From assembly GCA_021846145.1 (NCBI GenBank), contig JAJZCJ010000177.1:1-6726 (forward strand): a DNA stretch of 6,726 bases. Reading direction: 5' to 3'. A program made the translations under genes and the position numbers. Origin of the DNA: Bacillota bacterium (GTDB lineage: Bacteria; Bacillota; Bacilli; Alicyclobacillales; SLC66). Each line of letters begins with the position of its first letter. Position 1 is the first letter of the stretch. The notes under the pieces were generated by a model. It did no database searches. It had not been told where the DNA came from and was given only the letters and a program-made list of their open reading frames with translations. Shown piece after piece: positions 1 through 5,732 of the stretch.

Positions 1-770
1 AGCTTTTTCGCAGAACGGAACTCCGCTGGACGCTTGCCATCGGACTCACCTCTGGGTTAACTTTGGCTTCTGTTATCTTTCTCCCCGCATTTAATCAGCT
101 CATCTTGGGCTGGCCTACCAGCCAAGCAGGTTACTGGTATACGCCGATGGCAATAGCATCTGGTGTCGGTGCCATGGGTGGAGGCGCTTTTATGGACAAA
201 CGAGGTCCTATTGGCACGCTCACAATAGGCATGATCGCGGCTGCATTAGGCGCACTTTTATTCCCGTTATGGGTACAGCACACGTGGCAAATGGTGATTG
301 CCAGTTCATTCATCGGATTTGGCGTAGGCGTTACCCTTGGTGCACCCGTCAACTTCCTGATTACAGAGAATGTACCGGATAACAAGGCTACCGCACTGGG
401 TATTCTGTCTTTGTCCCGACAAGTAGGCATGACCTTGGGACCCACGATATTTGCCGGATTTTTAAGCCGCTCGATGGCAAAATTCCCAACTGAGTTGATG
501 AAAAACTTAAGTGCGGCAGGGATTCCCCCAAACTCCATTCCACCTAGTGAACTAGCCAAAATGCACGCATTGCAAAGCTTTGGGAACATCAACAGCCAAA
601 TCCAACAAATTCCCATGCCCAGTGTGAGAACTGCCATTTCAAAAGCCATTCAAACGGTGGCCCAACAAGGCTTTAACGACCTGTACTATACTGCATTTCT
701 GATCGCCATCGTAGCGCTTATTTTTATCGGGATTACCTCGCATTACCGAAACAAAGCAAAAGCAGTTTAA
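1..770 (+). CDS. MFS transporter, DHA2 (EmrB/QacA-like) family, C-terminal part
   Basis: The frame is open from the first bases of the window (codons from position 3) to TAA at 768-770, giving about 255 residues of a protein that starts upstream. The visible part is very hydrophobic, with about six membrane segments. A TTG at 63 is an internal Leu and not a start. After the second visible segment a short Asp-Lys-Arg-Gly-Pro loop (FMDKRGP) resembles the cytoplasmic loop motif of the MFS. A later segment (ALGILSLSRQVGMTLGP) matches the 'A...R..G..LGP' helix typical of EmrB/QacA drug/H+ antiporters. A soluble stretch of roughly 75 residues (about 480-680) sits before the last membrane helix, as is usual between the last two helices of the 14-helix DHA2 group. 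The likely role is proton-driven export of drugs or other small molecules across the cytoplasmic membrane; the substrate cannot be told. It converges on the next gene, and the stop codons overlap. Confidence 0.85.
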   Translation, partial: LFRRTELRWTLAIGLTSGLTLASVIFLPAFNQLILGWPTSQAGYWYTPMAIASGVGAMGGGAFMDKRGPIGTLTIGMIAAALGALLFPLWVQHTWQMVIASSFIGFGVGVTLGAPVNFLITENVPDNKATALGILSLSRQVGMTLGPTIFAGFLSRSMAKFPTELMKNLSAAGIPPNSIPPSELAKMHALQSFGNINSQIQQIPMPSVRTAISKAIQTVAQQGFNDLYYTAFLIAIVALIFIGITSHYRNKAKAV

Positions 771-1126
771 TAGCCGACTTCTACTACCGCGTTCACAATA
801 ATCACATCGTCGTTGATGTCGCCTTTATCTGGCAATACCACACCACTACTAGCGATCAATCCCCCTGGTACTAAGACGACTTCCTTTTTACCATAGGGTA
901 TGACAGATTTGATCGCTTCTGCGTCCACTTTGTCCATGAAAGCAGGGATACCCAACGTCACCTTCACCTGCATGTTATTGATGTTCTCATCTTGCAAAAC
1001 ACTTCGCATTCCTGGCATTGAGTTATGGCCGATTGCGTCGCGGACAGCCCGTACACAGGCAGTATTGACATCCTGCCCGTGCAGGTCTACTCCCATGCCT
1101 ATTTCCACAAACATTACCTTTTTCAT
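767..1126 (-). CDS. Lin0512 family protein (function unknown)
   Basis: This 119-residue protein carries GMGVDLHG at residues 10-17. That matches GxGxDxHG, the perfectly conserved signature of the Lin0512 family (PF09585/TIGR02058). The rest also fits the family: a VRAVRDAIGHNS stretch at about 26-37, a central VKVTLGIP, a glycine-rich VLVPGGLIASSGVVLP segment, and a DDVIIVNAVVEVGY end. The length is normal and no membrane segment or signal peptide is present. The family is small and scattered through Firmicutes, cyanobacteria, some proteobacteria and plants, and I know of no assigned activity. The start ATG (1124-1126) is preceded by an AGGTAGG ribosome binding site. The gene is divergent from the glutathione peroxidase unit and shares a 117-base intergenic region with it. 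Its 3' end overlaps the MFS gene by four bases (TTAA read on both strands). Confidence 0.88.
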   Translation of the reverse strand: MKKVMFVEIGMGVDLHGQDVNTACVRAVRDAIGHNSMPGMRSVLQDENINNMQVKVTLGIPAFMDKVDAEAIKSVIPYGKKEVVLVPGGLIASSGVVLPDKGDINDDVIIVNAVVEVGY

Positions 1127-1190
1127 GATTCCTACCTCACAATATTTGATTTTTGATGATTTACCTGATCATAATGTACCATCTAAAAAA

Positions 1191-1199
1191 TGCTATAAT
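1191..1199 (+). promoter_or_regulatory. Extended -10 promoter of the glutathione peroxidase unit
   Basis: TGCTATAAT at 1191-1199 is a perfect extended -10 element (TGn followed by TATAAT). No good -35 hexamer lies 16-18 bases upstream, which is common for extended -10 promoters. Transcription would start near 1206, leaving a leader of about 38 bases before the ATG at 1244. On the opposite strand the same interval must hold the Lin0512 promoter. Candidates there are TATGAT (1168-1173) or TACATT (1173-1178, 18 bases from TTGATT at 1197-1202), so the two promoters may overlap. Confidence 0.6.
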
Positions 1200-1243
1200 C
1201 AACTTGCTGAGAAATCTTGAGATAGAACGGAGGACTGGCGCGA

Positions 1244-1732
1244 ATGTCAATTTATGACTTCACTGTCTATCAAGCTGATGGCAAGAAAGTATCCCTCAAT
1301 AACTATCAAGGTCAGGTATTACTCATCGTGAACACGGCCAGCAAATGCGGCTTTACCCCGCAATATAAAGGACTTGAAGAACTATATGAACACTTTAAAG
1401 ACCGTGGTTTCTCCATATTGGGGTTCCCCTGCAATCAGTTTGGTGGGCAAGAGCCTGGTAGCAATGAGGAGATTCAAGAATTTTGCCAACTCAACTATGG
1501 AGTATCATTCCCTGTTTTTTCGAAAATAGATGTAAATGGATCAACTGCTCATCCACTCTATAAATACCTAACAAAGAACGCACCAGGCATTTTGCATACT
1601 GAACCAATTAAATGGAATTTCACAAAATTTCTAATTGCCCATGATGGTCATATTCTTAGGCGCTTTGCCCCCGCCACTACTCCAGAGACCATTGCAAACG
1701 ACATCGAACATGCGCTAAACGCAATGAAATAA
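1244..1732 (+). CDS. bsaA: Glutathione peroxidase family thiol peroxidase
   Basis: This 162-residue protein is a full-length bacterial glutathione peroxidase homologue (BsaA in Bacillus subtilis). Visible catalytic residues are the peroxidatic Cys35 in NTASKCGFTPQY, Gln69 in the FPCNQFGGQEPG block, and Trp124-Asn125 in WNFTKF. Position 35 is cysteine, not selenocysteine. A second cysteine, Cys81 in QEFCQLNYGVSFP, lies 46 residues after Cys35. This is the spacing of the peroxidatic and resolving cysteines in thioredoxin-dependent members of the family, such as the Drosophila enzyme. I therefore infer that it reduces H2O2 or organic hydroperoxides with thioredoxin in the cytoplasm, not with glutathione. 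No signal peptide is present. A GGAGG site (within 1228-1234) precedes the ATG at good spacing. The gene is the first of a two-gene unit behind the extended -10 promoter. Confidence 0.95.
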   Translation: MSIYDFTVYQADGKKVSLNNYQGQVLLIVNTASKCGFTPQYKGLEELYEHFKDRGFSILGFPCNQFGGQEPGSNEEIQEFCQLNYGVSFPVFSKIDVNGSTAHPLYKYLTKNAPGILHTEPIKWNFTKFLIAHDGHILRRFAPATTPETIANDIEHALNAMK

Positions 1733-1745
1733 GGAGGATTATTTT

Positions 1746-1988
1746 ATGGCCGTCGTTCGCCGTGTGTTATTGCACATGGAAAACAACCAACGTTACGCAG
1801 TAGTCGATGCAGATGAAGGTTTTTTTCTATATATCTGGAGCTTTGAAGACGTTCCGATAAAAAATTTAGGATTAAGGGATTATTTAGCTGTCGCAGTAAA
1901 AGACTTTGCCCGATTTAAAAATAAGGAATTATCTAGAGCGTACCAGTCCATTTCCATGCGAGACTTAAATCTAGTTAATGGCACCTAA
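1746..1988 (+). CDS. Small conserved-looking protein of unknown function
   Basis: I do not recognise this 80-residue protein. It is real by context: a perfect AAGGAGG (1731-1737) overlaps the stop codon of the peroxidase gene and sits eight bases before the ATG, so the two genes are very likely cotranscribed and translated in sequence. The protein is soluble, lacks cysteines, and has a mixed alpha/beta look: an N-terminal strand-rich half (MAVVRRVLLHMENNQRYAVVD, then a FFLYIW core) and a more helical, Lys/Arg-rich second half (LRDYLAVAVKDFARFKNKEL). No signal peptide, membrane helix or metal motif is visible. The position suggests a link to the peroxidase or oxidative stress, but nothing in the protein itself shows that. 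It ends only ten bases from the convergent fdhD stop. Confidence 0.75.
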   Translation: MAVVRRVLLHMENNQRYAVVDADEGFFLYIWSFEDVPIKNLGLRDYLAVAVKDFARFKNKELSRAYQSISMRDLNLVNGT

Positions 1989-1998
1989 TTATTAGCCG

Positions 1999-2805
1999 CT
2001 ATATTACAATTCGTTCAGGATGCGTGTAAATATTAAACGATTGACCCCTAACAAACCCAATAGTGGTGATATTGAGTTCGTCCGCTATCTCCAATGCCAA
2101 CTTCGTTGGCGCAGATTTTGCGAGCACTAACCCTATGCCTATTTTCGATACCTTTATCAAAATCTCTGAAGATAATCTGCCACTGAAAACGATGAATTTG
2201 CCTTTGAGATCAAGGTGCTGCGAAAGTGCATACCCGTAAATTTTATCTAACGCATTATGCCTTCCAATATCTGATCGCGATAGAATTATTTCTTTGTCAT
2301 CTGCTAGACTGGCCGTATGTACTCCACCTGTATCATGAAATACATCTGAACTTTTTTCCATCGATTCCATCGCATGAAACACGTCGTCTGGATAGATTTG
2401 AAAAGAATCCGTAATTTTTTTCGCGATATGTGCATCATTGTAAAAATAAAAAGTCTGTCTGCTCTTGCCACAGCAGGAAGCAATGTATCGTTTATTGTAA
2501 AACTCCTGATTGAAGTTGATGTGGTTTGAAGTTTTCACTCTTGCCATTCCACGTAAGCTGTTCACATACAGATCCTCAATTTGATCTATGGAGCGAATCA
2601 CTCCTTCTGACGCCAAAAATCCCACTACGAGGTCCTCCATGTACTCTGGGCTACAAACGATAGTAGCCATTTCTTCGTCATTAACAAAAATAGTGAGCGC
2701 ATATTCGGTGGCAACCATATCAGAAATTTCGCTGACTCCCACTCCTTGGACATAACGAACCACTTGGTGTCCTTCTATCAACGTCATCACTCCTTCAGTT
2801 GCCAT
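1999..2805 (-). CDS. fdhD: Formate dehydrogenase accessory sulfurtransferase FdhD
   Basis: This is a 268-residue, full-length FdhD. The protein moves sulfur from a cysteine desulfurase to the molybdenum (bis-MGD) cofactor and so activates formate dehydrogenase in the cytoplasm. Family blocks in order are E34-A36-L37 with VNDEE (a substrate-like beta segment), PEYMEDLVVGFLASEGVI (53-70), the cysteine loop SCCGKSR (110-116, Cys111 and Cys112), TGGVHTA (159-165), SRSDIGRHNALDK (176-188), SGRLSSE (208-214) and KSAPTKLALEIA (230-241). The cysteine loop takes the Gram-positive CCGK form and not the CxxC of E. coli FdhD. The ATG at 2803-2805 follows a GGGGGAG site that overlaps the stop region of the upstream aldolase gene, with a 17-base gap, so the two form an operon. 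No formate dehydrogenase gene lies in the window. Confidence 0.97.
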   Translation of the reverse strand: MATEGVMTLIEGHQVVRYVQGVGVSEISDMVATEYALTIFVNDEEMATIVCSPEYMEDLVVGFLASEGVIRSIDQIEDLYVNSLRGMARVKTSNHINFNQEFYNKRYIASCCGKSRQTFYFYNDAHIAKKITDSFQIYPDDVFHAMESMEKSSDVFHDTGGVHTASLADDKEIILSRSDIGRHNALDKIYGYALSQHLDLKGKFIVFSGRLSSEILIKVSKIGIGLVLAKSAPTKLALEIADELNITTIGFVRGQSFNIYTHPERIVI

Positions 2806-2822
2806 CGCTAGTGTCTCCCCCT

Positions 2823-3479
2823 TTATTCTTGCGTTTTTCCGTACTGAGCAATTTTTGAAGAAACTAAACGAACCTCTTTTTCCGTCAACAACACAGGTTC
2901 TCCAATAGCTAACGCATGATGGTACAACTCAGCCATCTCTTCTACCACCACAGCTCGTTGATAAGCCTCTGCTAAAGTTGAACCCGTAGTGATTACCCCA
3001 TGATTTCGTAAAAGTGTAGCATGATATGTTCGTCCAAGGGTTTTCACTGCAGATTTCGCCAACGCTTCTGTACCATAAAGTTCGTAGTGAGGCGTAATGG
3101 GAATTTGCGCTCCACCCATCATTGTGATCATGTAATGAATCGCGGGAATTGGCTTGCCCTGCACAGCAAACGAAGTAGCATAGATAGAATGAGTGTGGAC
3201 TACCGCGCGAACATTGTCTCGAGCCTGATAAATTGCAAGGTGCATAGAATACTCAGAAGAAGGAGCATGACCTGCTAGGCGCTCCCCATTCATCGTCAGC
3301 ACCGTCACTTGCTCTCTACTTAAGTGCTCATAATTAGTTCCTGTAGGTGTGATTGCAACTATTCCTGCGTTTCGATCGATGATGCTCAAATTGCCAGAGG
3401 TTCCACGAACCAACCGATCATGCAGCATTTTTCGTCCGAATTCAACAATCTGTTGTGTATACTCTTCCATCTCGCTCAC
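2823..3479 (-). CDS. Class II aldolase/adducin family protein (FucA-like)
   Basis: This 218-residue zinc enzyme belongs to the class II aldolase/adducin family. It shows the phosphate-binding GTSGNLS (26-32) and TPTG (44-47) blocks, the SSE motif with the likely catalytic Glu76, and the zinc triad His95, His97 (HTH) and His160 (NHG). These correspond to Glu73, His92, His94 and His155 of E. coli L-fuculose-1-phosphate aldolase. The family also includes ribulose-5-phosphate 4-epimerases, methylthioribulose-1-phosphate dehydratases and decarboxylases, so the substrate is open; a phosphorylated-sugar aldolase is the default. The start is GTG at 3477-3479. An AAGGGG site at 3489-3494 sits nine bases upstream of it, whereas the next in-frame ATG (3468-3470) would be 18 bases away. 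The gene is first in a two-gene operon with fdhD. Confidence 0.92.
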   Translation of the reverse strand: MSEMEEYTQQIVEFGRKMLHDRLVRGTSGNLSIIDRNAGIVAITPTGTNYEHLSREQVTVLTMNGERLAGHAPSSEYSMHLAIYQARDNVRAVVHTHSIYATSFAVQGKPIPAIHYMITMMGGAQIPITPHYELYGTEALAKSAVKTLGRTYHATLLRNHGVITTGSTLAEAYQRAVVVEEMAELYHHALAIGEPVLLTEKEVRLVSSKIAQYGKTQE

Positions 3480-3512
3480 TATTGTTCGCCCCTTATCATT
3501 GCTCCACTGTTT

Positions 3513-3678
3513 TTATTTTATTACATTCACAGTAAAAATAGCTACTTTGGAATTCGGAGTTATTCCTTTGAATCTAGAAGGCACGATACCGACTTGATAC
3601 ACCCCTGGCGATGGGAACACAAAGGTATTGGTCATCACCTGCGCCTAGCTGATAATTTTCCATCACATAGTATATACC
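3513..3678 (-). pseudogene. Frameshifted 3' remnant of a beta-sandwich-like protein
   Basis: Between the terminator at 3683-3713 and the aldolase gene, two overlapping reading frames join into one sensible protein tail. The first frame reads GIYYVMENYQLGAGDDQY (from about 3678). One base extra near 3622-3628 then shifts to a frame reading TFVFPSPGVYQVGIVPSRF and on to a VAIFTVNVIK end with TAA at 3513-3515. The alternating hydrophobic pattern and the 'FTFxxPGxYxV' style are those of secreted Ig-like or cupredoxin-like beta sandwiches. Either frame alone hits a stop early (TAG in each). No start codon with a ribosome binding site is visible, and the 5' part is missing. I read it as decayed DNA of a lost envelope protein. 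The alternative is chance coding in a leader region. Confidence 0.4.
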
Positions 3679-3682
3679 CGAT

Positions 3683-3713
3683 AAAAAAAAACCGTCCATA
3701 CGACGTAGACGGT
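3683..3713 (-). terminator. Intrinsic terminator of the NifX-like gene
   Basis: On the minus strand the stem ACCGTC/GACGGT (arms at 3708-3713 and 3691-3696), with an inner TAC/GTA extension, is followed at once by a run of eight to nine T (A at 3683-3691 on the plus strand). It begins 27 bases after the TAA of the NifX-like gene and is a textbook rho-independent terminator, separating that gene from the aldolase-fdhD operon downstream. Confidence 0.9.
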
Positions 3714-3739
3714 CGATTAATCGTGATTTTTATACTCAA

Positions 3740-4126
3740 TTAGTGATGATGATGATGATGACCATGGCTAGCCAGTTCATCTTCTGGAAGTTCTTGAACC
3801 AACATAATGTCAGTTGGTGTTTCTACCCCATTCCAGAGTGAATTCCAAGTCGACCCAGTTGAAACCCTCCAAAATTTTAGCTCATTGGCTTTCGCCACTC
3901 CGTAAGAATGAGCACAAAAAGCTTCGGGGGGCGAGATGACGGTATCTACGCCATTCTCCAACAATGCCTTTACTACTGCAATTCTACGCCCACTAGTTGC
4001 TGACAGCGCTGGGTTGGGAATTTCAAATTCCTCTTTACTCTCCAGATCGCGAATTCGAATACGCTCACCCTGAACAAGCGGCATCACTGTTTGCCCGTCT
4101 TCTGTAATCACTGCTGCTACCTTCAT
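3740..4126 (-). CDS. NifX/NifB-like cluster-binding domain protein with C-terminal His6 tail
   Basis: The chosen ATG (4124-4126) gives 128 residues. A GGCGAAGG ribosome binding sequence precedes it and the resulting MKVAAVIT start is typical of the dinitrogenase FeMo-cofactor (Nitro_FeMo-Co, PF02579) fold; an ATG 13 codons upstream (4163-4165) has no comparable site. Residues 1-110 fit that small RNase-H-like domain: beta strand MKVAAVI, a strand IRIRDLE, a helix RRIAVVKALLENGVDTVI, then SPPEAFCAHSYGVAKANELKFWRVS. Cys71 and His73 are possible ligands. The usual FGRC-like segment is replaced by PLVQGER, so the assignment is by overall pattern. The protein ends ELASHG followed by six histidines and TAA, a metal-chelating tail. 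Family members bind or carry Fe-S/Mo-type clusters; no nitrogenase genes are nearby, so a general metal or cluster role is inferred. It is a single-gene unit with its own promoter and terminator. Confidence 0.65.
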   Translation of the reverse strand: MKVAAVITEDGQTVMPLVQGERIRIRDLESKEEFEIPNPALSATSGRRIAVVKALLENGVDTVISPPEAFCAHSYGVAKANELKFWRVSTGSTWNSLWNGVETPTDIMLVQELPEDELASHGHHHHHH

Positions 4127-4179
4127 ATACCTTCGCCTGCTTTCTAATAACTCAAACTGTAGCATGACCGTGCATTTTC

Positions 4180-4208
4180 ATTTTATATCCCATACCCACT
4201 CACTTCAA
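4180..4208 (-). promoter_or_regulatory. Probable sigma-A type promoter of the NifX-like gene
   Basis: Read on the minus strand, TTGAAG (4203-4208) and TAAAAT (4180-4185) are separated by exactly 17 bases. This would start transcription near 4173 and leave a leader of about 47 bases before the preferred ATG at 4126. The distal ATG at 4165 would then lie only about 8 bases from the start site, another reason to prefer the later start. Confidence 0.5.
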
Positions 4209-4230
4209 CCTTTTATTCATATTAGATAAA

Positions 4231-4262
4231 ATCACCAAAAGGGTGATATATGATCACCCTTT
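4231..4262 (-). terminator. Three-armed inverted repeat; likely terminator of the cupredoxin operon
   Basis: AAAGGGTGAT (4238-4247) and ATCACCCTTT (4253-4262) form a perfect 10-bp stem with a five-base loop. The stem lies 83 bases past the stop of the cupredoxin gene. On the minus strand it is followed only by a short, interrupted T tract, so termination strength is uncertain. A third arm, ATCACC at 4231-4236, can instead pair with GGTGAT at 4242-4247 across a five-base loop, so two exclusive hairpins are possible. The element also lies just upstream of the -35 of the NifX-like gene and could serve as a regulator binding site. Confidence 0.55.
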
Positions 4263-4344
4263 AATTTCAGTACAAGCTTTGTTATTACACAGCTCCATGC
4301 CATCAGCCATTTTCGTGCCAATGTATAGAAAATAGATTTTTCGC

Positions 4345-5202
4345 TTACGGTGTAACTGTCACATTGCCCATCATGTATCCATTATGATTCATGGCCCAAC
4401 CGTTACTTTCACTATCACATGGAATAATACAGCGCCAGCCATATTGTCCAGCTTTTTTGGGTGTAAATGTAAATGTTGTTACACTAGGCACCCCTTCTTT
4501 TGATGCGGCTTTAAACACCTTATTAATATTTAGTGTGGGGTCAGTAAAACTATGCTCGCCAGTGTCGAAGTTTTCCACTGTCGCCTGAACAGGAATGTTC
4601 GCCTGTACGGTGAAATTGGCTGGACTATATGAGTCGTGTATTTTTTTGTCGGCTGCAGCATACTGGAGTCCATCCTTGATCATCATGTAAATGTATTGCT
4701 TATTCCCATAAGGAACGACAGAAATCGTGCCCTTCATGTATCCTAGGTGAGTCATGGACCAGCCCCCATTCTCGGTATCACAGGGCTCCATACATTGCCA
4801 TACATACTTTCCTGCAGTGGCCGGGGTAAATGTTGCGGTGGTAACCGCAGGCACACCATTCTTAGGCGACCCTTTGGCCACAAGATTAAGGTGAAGTGCA
4901 CCATTAGTAATTGAGTGTTTACCACTATCATAGTTGTACACACTCAATTTTACAGGCACCCCTTGAACAACAGTAAAGTTAGGAGTAGAAAATGTATCAT
5001 GCATTTTTCCGTCAGGACCCAAACGCCCACCTGGTAACACAGTTAAGGCGATCGTTTGTTGTTTTAGTGCGGGCACCACAGATTTACTGATGGGCGTTGT
5101 GTTATTTGAAGCTGGAGGCGGAGAGGAGACGCTGGTATTTGTTCCGCAACCAAATAAAAATAATGCTGAAAATGAGGTTAATACCAAGGCTAGCTTACGC
5201 AT
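4345..5202 (-). CDS. Tandem cupredoxin-domain lipoprotein
   Basis: This 285-residue lipoprotein has a Lys/Arg-started hydrophobic signal and the lipobox LFGC, with lipidation at Cys19. A Ser/Pro/Asn/Thr-rich linker (21-45) leads to two copies of a cupredoxin domain. Residues 67-164 and 188-285 align without a gap and are about half identical. Each copy has HD (68/189), NFTV, a DxGxHS block (His96/His217), VTTxTFTP, and a ligand loop CxxPCDxE..GW.M.H.GYM. Likely copper ligands are His96, Cys137, Cys141, His152, Met156 and His217, Cys258, Cys262, His273, Met277. CxxxC recalls the binuclear CuA centre of oxidase subunit II, but the following His is more distant (ten residues between, not three). 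The protein probably carries electrons or copper on the outer face of the membrane. The start is firm: AAAGGAGGT lies eight bases before the ATG. It follows the membrane protein gene by 36 bases and is probably the last gene of the operon. Confidence 0.9.
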   Translation of the reverse strand: MRKLALVLTSFSALFLFGCGTNTSVSSPPPASNNTTPISKSVVPALKQQTIALTVLPGGRLGPDGKMHDTFSTPNFTVVQGVPVKLSVYNYDSGKHSITNGALHLNLVAKGSPKNGVPAVTTATFTPATAGKYVWQCMEPCDTENGGWSMTHLGYMKGTISVVPYGNKQYIYMMIKDGLQYAAADKKIHDSYSPANFTVQANIPVQATVENFDTGEHSFTDPTLNINKVFKAASKEGVPSVTTFTFTPKKAGQYGWRCIIPCDSESNGWAMNHNGYMMGNVTVTP

Positions 5203-5238
5203 ATCAAAGTACCTCCTTTGTCGGATTCACAAAAACAT

Positions 5239-5718
5239 TCACTTATCAGTGTTTTTCCCTAACTGAGTAATCATATCCCCAAAAAATTTCATGGTGTTTA
5301 TTCCCACAATACCGAAGATCGGAATCATTCCCAGTGCAATTGGTAGAAAACAACTAAGCAAATAGACAATCGACCATTCACTAAATAGATTTGATTTTAT
5401 TTTTTCAATAAAGGGCAAAACAGGGTAAATCCACATCTCCAAAATTCCCTCTGCCCAAGTGCTTGGGGCATTCAATATAGTGGTCACAAAAGCATAAATG
5501 CCAATTGCAATACCTACCAGTTGTGACAAAAGCCCCGCGCGCAATACCTGCCAAACAGATCTCCCCCGCCTAGTTGCCCTAATCCCTACCATAATGACAA
5601 CCATTGCCCACAGTACGCCAAGCAGTTGTTGCCCCCACAGAAAATCGGGAATGACCATTGAAATGACTAAAGACAGGATAATTACCAATAGGTAGCTATC
5701 CAAAAAAAATCTCGTCAA
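5239..5718 (-). CDS. Small integral membrane protein of unknown function
   Basis: I do not recognise this 159-residue protein. It has about four hydrophobic segments, near residues 6-28, 32-48, 61-83 and 115-142. A basic loop at 47-60 (RATRRGRSVWQVLR) should face the cytoplasm, and a Trp/Pro-rich amphipathic stretch lies at about 85-105. There is no signal peptide and no metal or catalytic motif. The start is TTG at 5716-5718: a GGGGGG ribosome binding stretch at about 5727-5732 sits 8-9 bases upstream, and a nearby ATG (5723-5725) is out of frame and runs into a stop. The ribosome binding site touches the stop codon of the upstream cysteine hydrolase gene, so the two are translationally coupled. 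Between that hydrolase and a copper lipoprotein, an envelope role is likely; nothing more can be said. Confidence 0.75.
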   Translation of the reverse strand: MTRFFLDSYLLVIILSLVISMVIPDFLWGQQLLGVLWAMVVIMVGIRATRRGRSVWQVLRAGLLSQLVGIAIGIYAFVTTILNAPSTWAEGILEMWIYPVLPFIEKIKSNLFSEWSIVYLLSCFLPIALGMIPIFGIVGINTMKFFGDMITQLGKNTDK

Positions 5719-5732
5719 GTGGTCATTCCCCC

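Noticed and set aside
131..649. Long minus-strand open frame of 172 codons inside the MFS gene
   Set aside because: It is the shadow of a well-supported membrane protein gene, and its own product has no family pattern.
63..770. A complete 235-residue transporter starting at TTG 63
   Set aside because: The frame is open to the window edge with membrane-protein-like sequence upstream, so the TTG is an internal Leu and the gene is cut by the window.
1166..1171. TGATCA palindrome between the divergent genes as an operator, shared with 4251-4256
   Set aside because: Six bases is too short to be meaningful, and no longer symmetry surrounds both copies.
3324..3743. Plus-strand open frame of 139 codons across the 3480-3740 gap
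   Set aside because: It overlaps the aldolase start and the terminator, has no ribosome binding site, and its translation reads like noncoding sequence, whereas the minus strand gives a sensible protein tail.
4265..4344. Possible third cupredoxin repeat remnant (a Trp-His-rich stretch) after the cupredoxin stop
   Set aside because: Only a few matching residues, broken by stops in the same frame. Chance resemblance is more likely.
5205..5220. Small hairpin CAAAG/CTTTG around the ribosome binding site of the cupredoxin gene
   Set aside because: Only five base pairs, with the GAGG core left in the loop. It is too weak to claim as a regulatory switch.
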